Shown here: positions 34,801 to 43,500 of the stretch, one piece after another
Position numbering within the stretch: the stretch's first letter is position 1
Layout: the number at the start of each line of letters is the position of its first letter
Assembly: GCF_000956595.1 (NCBI RefSeq)
Contig: NZ_JYOO01000033.1
Location: 6 to 50,469, forward strand
Origin: Priestia aryabhattai B8W22
GTDB lineage: Bacteria > Bacillota > Bacilli > Bacillales > Bacillaceae_H
Direction of reading: 5' to 3'
DNA length: 50,464 nucleotides
Notes under the pieces: generated by a model
The model's input: only the letters and a program-made list of their open reading frames with translations
What the model was told of the DNA's origin: nothing
Database searches by the model: none
Translations under genes and position numbers: made by a program

Positions 34801-36741
34801 GCTGCATTATCTACCGACCAAAATGGGATATTTACCGTTAATAATCTAGCACCTGGAACGTATACGGTCGTTGGATTGAATCCAAACTTCGGAAGCGAAG
34901 CTGCCTCAACCATTGTACAATCAGACAATGTATCTAATATTTTACTTGCATTAATTCCAAACCCGGGAACCGTTCAAGGGCAAATCACAAATGGCCAAAC
35001 AGGCGAAGGGTTAACAAATTCATTTGCTCGTATCTTAGATAGCAATCGTGTCATTATTCAAGAAGTACAAACCGATGGAACTGGAAATTATCAAGCAGAA
35101 GGATTAGCTCCTGGCGACTATGTTTTAATTGCAGTGGCATCTGACTTTCAAAGAGAAACGATTGGGTTTTCAGTTGTTTCTGATGCATCTACAACTGTTA
35201 ACGTCACACTCCTTCCAGACCCAGGAAGAATCACAGGAAGAGTACTTGACCAACAAACCGGCTTAGCTTTGGACGGAGCCACAGTTCAACTTTTCCCTCC
35301 GCAAAGTTTGGTTCCTATCGCAAACGCACTTACAGATCAAAATGGAATGTTTCAAATGGGCGGTCTGGCACCAGGCGAATATATCCTCGTAGCAAATGCA
35401 CGCAATTATGCAAGAGGTACTGTAGGAACAGTTGTTTTTTCAAATCAAACGACGGTGTCTAACATTGAACTTCAAGCAAATTTTTCTACCATTAGTGGAA
35501 CGGTTATAAGCATCAACGGAACACCAATTGGAAATGCAAGTGTTCGTGTTATTAGTCAAAATGAAACTGTATTAGGCACTGCCTTAACAGATCAAAATGG
35601 AAACTACGTGATTAGTAATCTACCGCCAGGCGCACAAACTATTGTAGTGAATGCACCTGCTTTTTCCAACAAGCTTAGCGGTATTACTCTTCAACCAGGT
35701 GATGTATTAGAAAACATTAATTTCTCGTTAAACCCGAATTCAGGAAATATTACGGGGCAAATTACAAATGCGCAGACTGGCGAAGCCATTTCAAGCGCAA
35801 TTGTTGTAGTACGGCTTGTAGGAGGAGTTGGCGTTATTGTTGCCAACAGTATTACAAACGAAAATGGAACCTACTTTATCGGCGGCTTAGCACCTGGAAC
35901 GTATACGGTTGTAGCATCTGGAAGTGGGTTTGCGAGCATAAGCGTTGGAGCAGTCGTTCAAAGCGATGAAACAACTTTAGCCAATATCAGCCTCATTCCA
36001 AGTGTTGGAAGAATTAATGGAACTATCACAGATGCTGGAGGCAGCCCTATTCTAGGAATGAACACTCAAATTCAAGTATTTGATCAAAGCGGCACTCTTT
36101 TAAAAACATTGCTTGCTCAATATGATGGAACATATGACATACTAGACTTGCTTCCAGGCAGCTACACATTAATTATTACTGTTCTAAATTTTGTTACCAC
36201 AACGACGAATGCTGTTGTCATTTCAGATCAAACAACTGAAACAAATATTACGCTTAAGTTAAATCCCGCTGAGGTGACTGGTCAGGTATTAAACAGCAGT
36301 ACAGGAACACCGATTAATGGGGCTCTTATAACAATTACGGACTTAAACGGCATCGCAGTAGGATCTGGAGCAACTGATTTAAATGGAAACTTTACCGTTT
36401 TGAACCTTCCACCAGCTACGCTTAATATCTCGGCGGTTGCAGGAGGTTTTGGCAGTGATTCAAAGTCCGTTATCTTAACACCAGGCGAAATTGAAGCTAC
36501 AACATTAAGTTTAACACCTACACCGGGCACCGTTACAGGGACAGTTCTCAAGGCACACAGGGGATCCTCTTGCAGGCGCAACTGTTCAAATTTTCGATTT
36601 TACACGAGCACTTGTCGCCACTTTGCAAACAAATCAAAGCGGTGTTTATCAATATCAAAATCTAGCACCCGGCTCTTACCGATTAATTGCAACAGCAAAC
36701 AATTTTGGAGCCGTTACTCAAGATACTCAAGTAACTTCTGA
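25870..36741 (+). CDS. Giant carboxypeptidase-regulatory-like repeat protein, 5' part (frameshifted)
   Basis: ATG 25870 follows GGAG with an 8-nt gap; GTG 25861 overlaps that ribosome site. The product begins MASPSNTQFQ and has no signal peptide. Residues 1 to about 220 form a beta-rich domain (with FSNFSWGVLINTSGNPGVYD), and about 225-355 form a DUF11-like domain (QSVTVTNSGRALARQVVVND). From 26941 onward it is a string of CarboxypepD_reg-like modules of about 86 residues, each with TDxNGxY, LxPGxY and a closing LxPxPG. The frame is lost near 36555 by an apparent 2-nt deletion inside a module; the last 60 or so codons to 36741 are out-of-frame. I see no cysteine before the frameshift. Function unknown; a fibre or surface layer is inferred. 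Confidence 0.88.
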   Translation: MASPSNTQFQPILIGTQPIYDVVGDESPASTDIVGNTQFPAAFAAYDGTTIFFRIRLNADPRNSKNTGFSNFSWGVLINTSGNPGVYDWLANVNGLDNTINLIKNTTRVFNSWNDPAEGTDGSGTPTFSRPIVNFDVSRVTLTNDGSNFGGDADYFIDFQFPAADFFRVLGISPSSPLQFIIFSSANANNYNKDSLQTSEGFQFVNALTNPVSPKDVDVRANLTAAKTITSGPTSVFTGSLTTWTQSVTVTNSGRALARQVVVNDVFSLDQLSSVSSINTSTGTSVFNSNNTTLSWTIGNLAAGQTATLTYTVIGTFTTSGTRRLNTVTASGIDDFTGLQLTNATAFNNIEAAAAAAVTGKVTSGQTGLPLRGVTVELRNQNNVLITTTQTNAEGNYSFTQLASGTYTLNFIAANFVTATRTPTVPAGQTQIVNVTLQPSPGTVTGAVTSTGGTPVASATINLIDAFNTVVATATTNIQGQYTLSNVNPGQYSVTVSAPNFQSQLLGITVTSNQTTTANFTLIPSPGTVTGIVSNTNGTPIQGAIVEVLDTGNNVIATVTTNAQGQYTANQLAPGTFQLRVKAQNFQTTLLGFTVQASQTTTQNVILQPSPGTLTGAVNDAQTGVSLSGVSVNVVNQGGITVATATTNAQGQYSVTNLAPGSYTVTFGQPGFGSQTIGAIIQSNQTTTLNAALNRLVGVINGVVTSGQGGALAGAVVNVFLNNNLVASVTTDQAGAYVVPNLAPGSYTVTAIDQNFQSKVAGAQVVAFQTTTVNFSLTPDPGALTGTVTDSTGAAVAGATINVKTTVGGAIIGSGITDQNGVYTIPNLSAESYIVTATALNFQSSSQGTAIRSDQTTTLNFTLAFNPVTITGTVRNQQTGDSIAGAQIQVRILDTNGAVIATVFANSEGNFLVPQLAPGTYTLVVAAPNFQTNFATITVSPGGQANIDVSLAPNPGIITGQVVNGTTGDQIIGASVSVVNQSNVQVQVGFTDSQGIYMIEGLPPGNYHVVVNAANFQTNIAGGIVLADTTTVVNVSLPPEPGLIAGNVSPVQPNTVVALYSAKNVFIQSVLTDGSGNYQFSNLAPGNYILIASSPNFAVQSAGAIVSSNTATSVSFALIPNPSIISGVVTDTGGAAVPNASVQIFDANETILATAGTDANGAYSIGNLPPGSFSVLVTAPSFGHLTSGIILSPGSTLANINFALTPNPGAISGQVTDVATGAPLAGSTVVIRQAIGSGVAVATVTSDSSGNFLVQGLAPGSYTVTSSFPTFGTKTIGAIVSSDTTTTASIALNELAGSINGQLVDSTGTTITGSNLQVRLLDLNGVLIEALLAQSDGTFAFFNVFPGSYVLNASAPAFQATTIGIQVQADQQVQTSVILQPSPATLTGQVINQQTGISIAGSIVSVLNPNTGLLIGRGASGQDGTFVIENLPAGSFVASAGAQDFGTDSRAVILSPGQTTTTTLTLTPNPGSVSGFVVNRNNGDTLAGASIQIFDQTGAPAVSVSANAQGQFLISRLAPGLYTAIAASGGYTSGTISFTVVSDTQAIASFALEPNPSTIQGTVTNVATGTVLSGTDVIIRQFNATGPIIATSVTDTNGLYAVSHLPQGTFTVIVVNELFGSQASSVTLAPGETAALNFALEQLPSAVQGTVTNAETGVPIINTLIQLIDANGILVTQTQTDINGFYQIAGFTAGDYTIPFTNPTFQSQTLSFTSQPNQTSVVNANLIASPGSITGQVLDAETASPLIGASIQVFPALGLNPIATLVTDGRGHYFLDGLAPGSYILIGSFQTYATSSTGVAVRSNETSSSTIFLVPTPATVSGTVRSDTGEPIINATVRILDQNEFVLGTIVTDEFGNYSLTDLPQGNQEIIVSAPGFATQLGGVILIPGQVVTNLNFILTANSGSISGQIVTADTEIPIVGAIAIVRTVAGVPVVVASTTTDELGNYKINGLQPGSYTVTGSATGYALNTVGAIVISDQMTQANIALSPLVGSISGTVLNVQGNPIVNIPTQIRVFSQNGGLLQTVAAQSDGTFSITNLPPGSYQLTVTAANYAANTVGAFVTANEMTVLTVPLTPNPGKVNGQVVSSTTGDAIFGSIVSVTDLNGLPIGSTVTDQNGNFSIPNLPPTTVIVSAVATNFGSDSRSVILTPGSTGTSLLTLAPNPGAVSGAVINQQTGAPLIGATMQIFDFTGALVATVLSDRDGLYQVQNLTPGFYQVIATSANFGTQVQNVQAASNVTSTVNLVLTPDAGLIFGTVVNQQTGALIVGASVVVRLFSPAGPVVQTTATDSSGQFTVLNLGPGAYAVTVFNPNFGTQSTTTFVQSDTVSTVSLALLPNPGAVQGLITSAQTGESALNTQINILSDAGILVATVQTDSNGNYFVPGLAPGTYTLVFSNPNFQSSTIGAIVGSDTVITVNTALTPDPGTITGTVIDSQTGLPIAGASVQIFPAQSLIPIASAITGQDGGYSVLGIQPGDYVVEATVSNYAVAAVGTAVFPNTTATAALLLSPNPAALSGTITSTNGTPIAGAAVRIIDQNETVLGTGVTDQNGHFTIGNLSPGSQIAVVSASEFGTQIIGVTLSPGQIITDFSAQLTPNSGNIQGQTANAQDGALIAGADIVIRKTGASSIIVANATTDVDGNYRVNDLTPGTYLVTASKSGFGTNTVGVTVVSDTIATANVPLTALAGVISGTIIDSQGNPITGNNIQIQVFDQNGHLIKSVLANSDGVFTVVDLPPGSYQLTFTAPNFTTGIFSATVTSEQTIVLVATLQPDPATVTTQVVSGETSEPIPGAIVTFTLPNGTIVGSGVTDTNGSVSILNLPPQTLNVSVTANNFGSLSQSVILTPGQVAQITIALSPEVGRLEGTVVNELTGELIAGATLKVFDFTRGIIATVMTDTFGFYEIQSLSSDLYRVIASAQGFGSTVQEAMVVANQQTVLEFFLPPDAGSIQGTVVNQQTGNPLASVSIIVRQFTPTGPIIAALSTDQNGIFTVNNLAPGTYTVVGLNPNFGSEAASTIVQSDNVSNILLALIPNPGTVQGQITNGQTGEGLTNSFARILDSNRVIIQEVQTDGTGNYQAEGLAPGDYVLIAVASDFQRETIGFSVVSDASTTVNVTLLPDPGRITGRVLDQQTGLALDGATVQLFPPQSLVPIANALTDQNGMFQMGGLAPGEYILVANARNYARGTVGTVVFSNQTTVSNIELQANFSTISGTVISINGTPIGNASVRVISQNETVLGTALTDQNGNYVISNLPPGAQTIVVNAPAFSNKLSGITLQPGDVLENINFSLNPNSGNITGQITNAQTGEAISSAIVVVRLVGGVGVIVANSITNENGTYFIGGLAPGTYTVVASGSGFASISVGAVVQSDETTLANISLIPSVGRINGTITDAGGSPILGMNTQIQVFDQSGTLLKTLLAQYDGTYDILDLLPGSYTLIITVLNFVTTTTNAVVISDQTTETNITLKLNPAEVTGQVLNSSTGTPINGALITITDLNGIAVGSGATDLNGNFTVLNLPPATLNISAVAGGFGSDSKSVILTPGEIEATTLSLTPTPGTVTGTVLKAHRGSSCRRNCSNFRFYTSTCRHFANKSKRCLSISKSSTRLLPINCNSKQFWSRYSRYSSNF
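26941..29238 (+). repeat. Nine N-terminal modules before the octad array
   Basis: Nine tandem CarboxypepD_reg-like modules (about 85 residues each). They do not clearly follow the octad order; modules 2 and 3 (with STGGTP and NTNGTP) look B-like. Module 9 is shortened to about 81 residues and lacks the usual TG-P-GA entry. Confidence 0.75.
29239..31323 (+). repeat. Octad 1 (modules B-C-D-E-F-G-H-A)
   Basis: Module marks in order: B with DANETILA, C with VVIRQAIGSG, D with LLAQSDGTF, E with FGTDSRAVILSPG, F with IQIFDQTG, G with IIRQFNATGPI, H with LIDANGILV, A with IQVFPALGLNPIA. Confidence 0.8.
31324..33405 (+). repeat. Octad 2
   Basis: B with DQNEFVLG, C with VRTVAGVPVVV, D with VAAQSDGTF, E with VTDLNGLPIG and FGSDSRSVILTPG, F with MQIFDFTGALVATV, G with VVRLFSPAGPV, H with ILSDAGILV, A with VQIFPAQSLIPIA. 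Length 2,082 bp. Confidence 0.85.
33406..35487 (+). repeat. Octad 3
   Basis: B with DQNETVLG, C with IVIRKTGASSIIV, D with IKSVLANSDGVF, E with FGSLSQSVILTPG, F with KVFDFTRGIIATV, G with IVRQFTPTGPI, H with ILDSNRVII, A with VQLFPPQSLVPIA. Length 2,082 bp. Confidence 0.85.
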
Positions 36742-37567
36742 AGCTACCACTACTCTTAACTTTAACTTAACGCCGAGCCCCGGTACTATTACAGGCAGTG
36801 TATTTAATCAACAAACTGGTGCGCCGATTGCAGGTGCAAGTATTGCAATACGCCAATTTTCTCCTTTTGGACCAATCGTTGCAACAATTGCAACTAATAT
36901 TCAAGGTCAATTCACCGTCTTTAACTTGACACCTGGTGCTTACACAGCGGTAGCATCGGAACCTAACTTTGGAACAGAATCTGCCTCTACATTTGTGCAA
37001 TCAAACTCAGTCTCAACTGTTCTACTGAATTTATCTCCAGATCCTGGTATCGCTCAAGGAACCATCACCAGTGCCCAGACGGGTCAGACGCTAGCAGATA
37101 CACTCCTGCGCATACTTGATGTAAACGGCGTGCTTGTGGCTGTATCACAAACAGATATAAGCGGAAATTATCGCATTCAAGGGTTAGCACCTGGAACGTT
37201 CACAATTGTGGCAACGAACCCTCAATTCCAGCAGCTCGCAAATGGCATTACCATTGCATCGAATCAAACTGTTACACAAAATATTTCGTTGCAGCCAAAT
37301 CCAGGAACCATTACCGGTACGGTAGTTAATGCACAAACTGGCACGCCCCTCTCTGGAGCAGTTCTACAAGTCTTTCAGTCTGGCAGTACGACTCCCGTTG
37401 CCAATACCGTAACAGATCAAAACGGAAGCTTTTCTCTTATTGGGTTAGCACCTGGTGAATATAGCCTCGTATCCCAAGCGACAGGCTTTGGCTCAGTAGC
37501 AGTAGGTACCGTTGTCACTTCTGGCAACACAATAACAATTACAGTTCAAGCCCCACCGCTTCCTGGT
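35488..37567 (+). repeat. Octad 4 (contains the frameshift in module F)
   Basis: B with SQNETVLG, C with VVRLVGGVGVIV, D with LKTLLAQYDGTY, E with FGSDSKSVILTPG, F with VQIFDFTRALVATL (second frame), G with AIRQFSPFGPI, H with ILDVNGVLV, A with LQVFQSGSTTPVA. Its length of 2,080 bp is exactly 2 less than octads 2 and 3. Confidence 0.85.
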
Positions 37568-40500
37568 GTTATTTCTGGGCGAGTGACCGATTTTTCAGGA
37601 AATGCATTATCCAACGCAACGGTTCGATTACTGGATTCAAACCAAAACGTAGTAGGTATCGGTAGTGCTGATCTTACCGGTAACTACACCATCGGTAACA
37701 TTACAGCAGGAACCTACACCATTATTGCAAGCGCGTCTGGTTTTGCCACAAATACGCAAGGTGTAACCATTGCCCCTGATCAAGTGTTATCTAATTTCAA
37801 TATTCCCCTTGAGGAAAACCCAGGAACCATTACCGGGCAAGTAACAAGTAGTGGAACCGGAGCACCAATCCCAGGAGCTATCGTTACCATTCGTTCTCTT
37901 CAGCAAGGAAGCGGCGGCATTGTAGTAGGAACAGTGAATACGGACCAACAAGGAACTTACCTTGTCAAAAACTTAGCTCCAGGGGAATACTCCGTCACGG
38001 TCACTAAGATGGGGTTTGGCACTCAAATACAAACAGTCACCGCCGCTAGTGATCAGACATCAACTGCAAGCTTCGCCTTATTAGCAGACGCGGGTACTCT
38101 GTCTGGCTTTGTAACGGATATAAATGGAAATCCAATCACAGGATCAAATATTTTCCTTCGAATCTTTACTGATGATAACGTATTACTCAAATCCGTCACG
38201 GCTCAACCAGACGGTACATTTGGGGTATTTGGTCTAGATCCTGGAACGTACACTGTTATTGCAGAAGCACCGAACTATGCAGCAAACAGTATTCCAATTA
38301 CGATCACAGCCAATCAAACAACCACTGTGGCTATAGCATTAACGCCAAACCCTGCTACCATTAGTGGGAATGTTGTCAATCAACAAACGAACACACCGCT
38401 TCAAGGAGTGACGGTCACTGCGTCTTCAAACGGGCAAATTATTGCAACAGCTGTAACAGATATAAATGGAAATTTCCAGCTAACAAACCTTGCAGCCGGC
38501 TCCATCAGCATTGTTACTTTTGCACAAAATTTTGTAAACACACCGCAAACAATTGTTCTTAGCCCTGGTGAGACGCAACAGATTATCCTATCACTTACTC
38601 CTCTTACTGGTACCATTACAGGCACAGTAATTAATCAACAAACAGGAGCACCCGTTCAAGGAGCAAGCGTTGAAATTCGACAGTTTTCTCCCGCAGGTCC
38701 TATCGCTGCAACAACTGTGACTGATGGGTTAGGTGTATTTACCATATCAGACTTACAGCCAGCATCGTATACTATCATTGCACAAGCCACAAACTTTGGA
38801 ACACAAGCTGCAACAACTACTGTACTGCCAAATGACGTTTCAACCATTAGCATTGGACTGACGCTGTTACCGGGTACCGTTCAAGGAACGGTACGAAATG
38901 AGAACACAAGCGCACCGCTTGAAGAAGCAATTGTACGCGTAATTCGCAGGGATGGAACAGTTGTTGACGAAGTTCTCACCAATGCACAAGGGTTGTTTAC
39001 AATAGGAGGCCTTCCTGCTGACTCTTACACGTTAGTTACCATTAGTTCAGGCTTCCAAAGACAAACCATTGGCTTTACTGTTGCACCTGAGCAAACTACG
39101 ACGGTTGATGTAAATTTACAGCTGAACCCAGGAAAGCTAACAGGAACGGTCACAGACTTTTTTACAGGAGGCCCAATTGCAAACGCTGTCGTGCTCGTAT
39201 TTCCTTCGCAAAGCATAACCTCTATTGCCCGAGGGATAACGAATGAAAATGGGCAATATACAATTTTAAACTTGGCTCCTGGAGAATATAATATTATAGC
39301 AGTGGCAACTGACTTTGCACGCGGCGGTGTAGGAGCAGTAATTTCAGCAGGCAGCCCCACAGTTGCTAATATTCAGTTAACTTCAAATCCAGCAACAATT
39401 TCTGGAACAGTTACAGACTCCGGTGGTAACGTTATACCAAATGCGACCGTGCGAGTTCTTGACCAGAACGAAACGGTATTAGGAACTGCCATTACAGATA
39501 TAAATGGCAATTATTCAGTTGGAAACTTGCCACAAGGAACCTTAACTATTATTGCATCTGCACAAGGATTCGCTACTCAATTAACAGCTGTCACATTAAC
39601 ACCTGCGCAAACTTTACCAAATGTAGACATTCAGTTAACAGCATTGGTTGGTAGTATTACAGGGCGAGTTTTCAACTTGGCAACGGGTCAATCAATTGTT
39701 GGAGCCATTACAGTTGTTCGAACATCAGGAGGAACAACTGTAATTGTAGACAGTGGTACCACCGACCAAAATGGCCGCTATTTGATTGAAGGTCTTGCCC
39801 CTGGTTCATATTCAGTTGTAGCAACAGCTTCAGGCTTTGGCACAACAACGGTTGGAGCATTGGTGCAAGCTAACGACGCTACAACTGCTGACCTAGTATT
39901 GTCTCCACTTACCGGAACAGTTTTTGGAACCGTCACAAACGTAAACGGATCCGGTATTACAGGTTCGAATATTCAAGTTCAAGTCTTTACTGCAACTGGC
40001 ACACTGTTAAAAACACTGCTTGCGAATGCAGATGGATCATTTAACGTTATTGATTTAGCGCCAGGAACGTATCTCATTCAAGTAACGGCGCCTAATTATG
40101 CAACAGGAGTTGCAAGCGTAAATGTTAGAGCTAATACCACTACATCTGTCTCTGTTCCGCTCACGCCAAATCCTGCAACTGTAACGGGGCAAGTTGTAAA
40201 TTCTGTTACTTCCGCGCCATTAACAGGGGTGATCATCTCCGTTACGGATGCGAACGGAATTGTCGTTGGAAATGCTATCAGTGACCTTAATGGGCAGTTT
40301 ATCATTAGGAATCTACCACCAAATACGATTATTGTAACAGCCACTGCTACCCAGCCTGGTTTTGGTTCTGCCTCGACATCTGTTCCGCTTGGACCAGGAG
40401 CAAACGGGAATATTCTGTTGTCACTCGCACCCCAAGCAGGATTGGTGACTGGAGCTGTACGAAACGCACAAACAGCCGATCTGCTGCAAGGCGCAACAAT

Positions 40501-43500
40501 TCAAATATTTGATTTCACGAGAGGACTGGTTGCAACTGTTGTCACAGATCAAAACGGGCAATACCGCGCTGACAATTTAGCGCCAGGAACGTATCGAATC
40601 ATCGCTTCGACTCAAAACTTTGGCTCGTTAGTACAAGAAACGGATGTCGCCGTAAACGAAGTGACAACGTTAAACTTCAACCTCTCTCCTAATCCGGGAA
40701 GTGTTGAAGGGACCGTCTTTAATCAACAAACCGGGGAGCCTCTTGGTAATGTAAGCATTGTTGTACGTCAATTTTCACCAGCAGGTCCAGTCATTGCAAA
40801 CTCCTCAACGAATGGAAATGGAACCTTTACCATCCCTCACCTGCCGCCTGGGACTTATACGGTCATCGCTACTTTATCAACCTTTGGAACACAGTCTGCT
40901 TCAACTCAAGTATTTTCAAATGAAACGGCAGCTGTTCAACTATCTTTACCACCAAATCCTGGGGCAGCCCAAGGATTTGTCACCAACGCAGAAACGGGCG
41001 AACCTTTATTTAACACATTGGTTCGGATCGTTGATACAGACAATGTCGTGGTTGGCACTGTGCAAACGGATATTAATGGACGATACAGCATACAGAATAT
41101 ATCACCAGGAACCTACACTCTTATTATTATAAATCCTGATTTTCAGCGTCAAACTGTCGGATGTGCAATTAAATCTGGCCAAACAACAACCATTAATGTA
41201 TCACTTCAGTCAAATCCAGGATCTATTGTTGGCATTGTCACTAGCGCTCAAACCGGATTGCCTCTGGTTGGTGCAACTGTCCAGATTTTCCCATATCAAG
41301 GATTAATCTCTATTGGAAATACAGTGACTGATGAAAATGGGAGATATCGTTTTATTAGCATTCAGCCTGGCAGCTACACAGTTTCAGCAAATGCAACCAA
41401 TTTTGCAAGAACAAGTTCAGGTGCATCTGTACTTGCTACTACCCAATCGACAGTTAATCTTTCACTTCAGTCGAATCCCGCCAGCATGTCTGGGCAAATT
41501 GTTGATCAAGATGGAAATCCAATTTCTAATGCCTCGATTCGTGTAATTGATCAAAGTGAAACCGTGTTGGGAACAGGTATTTCAGGGTCTGATGGACGTT
41601 ATACTGTTCAAGGGTTGCCACCTGGCAACCGGAATATTGTTGTGAGTGCTGCAGGCTTCTCAACTGCTACAAGTGGAATAACGCTCTTACTAGGAGAAAG
41701 TCGATTGGATGTAAACTTTACACTTGTTGCCAACCCAGGCATTTTAACAGGTACAGTTATTGACGCAAATACAAACGCTCCGCTTGTTGGAGTGAATGTG
41801 GTTGTTCGAAATCTGTTAGGCATAATTGTCAGTTCTGGTTTTAGTAACGTGGACGGTCGTTATACAATTCAAAACTTAACACCAGGACAATATACTGTTT
41901 CTTTCTTTGATGAGAGTTACGATACCGTCATTTTAGGAGCACAAATTACCTCTAATACAACAACGATCTTAAACGCTACACTCACAAGAGCAAGTGGAGC
42001 AGGCACTAATGGTAAACCGAGCATTCGCGGACAAATCGTAGATGAACAAGGAGTACCGATTACCACGCCATTTATCCCAGTAAAAATTCTTGATGCAAAC
42101 CTTGTAGTGGTTCAAATTTTACTTGCGCTATCCAATGGCCGCTTTGAAGTATTTGACCTCGCACCAGGAACGTATCTAGTAAATGCTGAAGCATCTGACT
42201 TTGCGTCAAATACAGTCTCTGCCATTGTAAGAAATAACGAGACAACAGAAGTAGTCGTCACCCTTACTCCTTTACCTGGAACATTAACCGGGCAAGTGAT
42301 TAATAGTGTTTCTGGCGAAGTGATTGTTGGAGCATCCATTACCGTGACAAGGTCTAACGGTGTTATCATCGCAACGGGAATAAGTGGAGATAACGGATTC
42401 TTCACCATTCCAAATTTACCAGCTGGTCCGCTTAATATAATTGCACAAGCAATTGGGTTTGGAAACGCCACAACTTCTGCCATTATCACAAATGGAGAAA
42501 CAACAACTACTACTCTTTCTCTGTCACCCAGTCCTGGACGCCTTATCGGGCAAGTGACAAGTGCATCATCTGGCCTTCCGCTTCAAGGAGCTACCGTACA
42601 ACTTTTTGATGAAAATCGAACGTTTATCCTGTCAATCGTAGCCGATAGCCAAGGTAACTTCAAAGTCCCAACTCTTTCTCCAGGCAAGTACGTTGCGGTT
42701 GCAAGCTCTTTTGGATTCGGAAGCGAACTGCGCGGTTTTACAATTATTGCAAATCAAGATATAATCATTGCATTTGACCTTGCACCGAATCCAGGTATAA
42801 TCCGAGGCCAGGTCGTTACTTCAGAAGCCGGGCAGCCAATTCCAAACGCAAGCGTTGTTATACGCGCACTAACGCCATCTGGTCCTATTCTCGCAACAAC
42901 CGTTACTGATTCAAACGGATTTTATGAAGTAACAGGCATCGTCTCTGGCACTTACACTGTTGTCTTCAGCGGAGCACCTCTATTCGGATCAGACATATCA
43001 TCTGTACAGTTAGACGCTGGAGAAATTGAAATTGTTAATGCATCTCTTTCTTCTTTTATTTCAACTGTACAGGGGCGTGTAGTTGACGAAGAAGGAAACG
43101 GCCTTGCAAACGCCTTAGTTCAACTTTTCAATACCCAAAGCGGTCTAATCCGAAGAGTGCAAACAGATAATGACGGGAATTACTTTATCAGAGGGTTTAC
43201 TGCCGGAAGCTATACACTTACAGCCAATCAGCCAAATTTCCAAGCAGCCCTCACTCGTTTTGAAGCAGCTCCTAACGAAGTAGCCACAATCAATTTTACT
43301 CTTTTAGCTGACCCTGGAATTATTTCAGGAACCATACGAGATGTCGTAACGAACCAGCCAGTTCCAGGAGCTGTCGTTAACCTGTTCCCAAATCAAAGTT
43401 TAAGCCCTATTGCCTTTGCCGTTACAGACCAGCTAGGAAATTATCAATTCCCAGGACTACAGCCAGGAAGCTATGTTGTCGTAGGTTCAGAATTTAACTA

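Noticed and set aside
36546-36572. Programmed ribosomal frameshift in the giant gene
   Set aside because: There is no X-XXY-YYZ slippery site, no in-frame stop at the shift point as in prfB, and the module is exactly 2 bp short of its family length.
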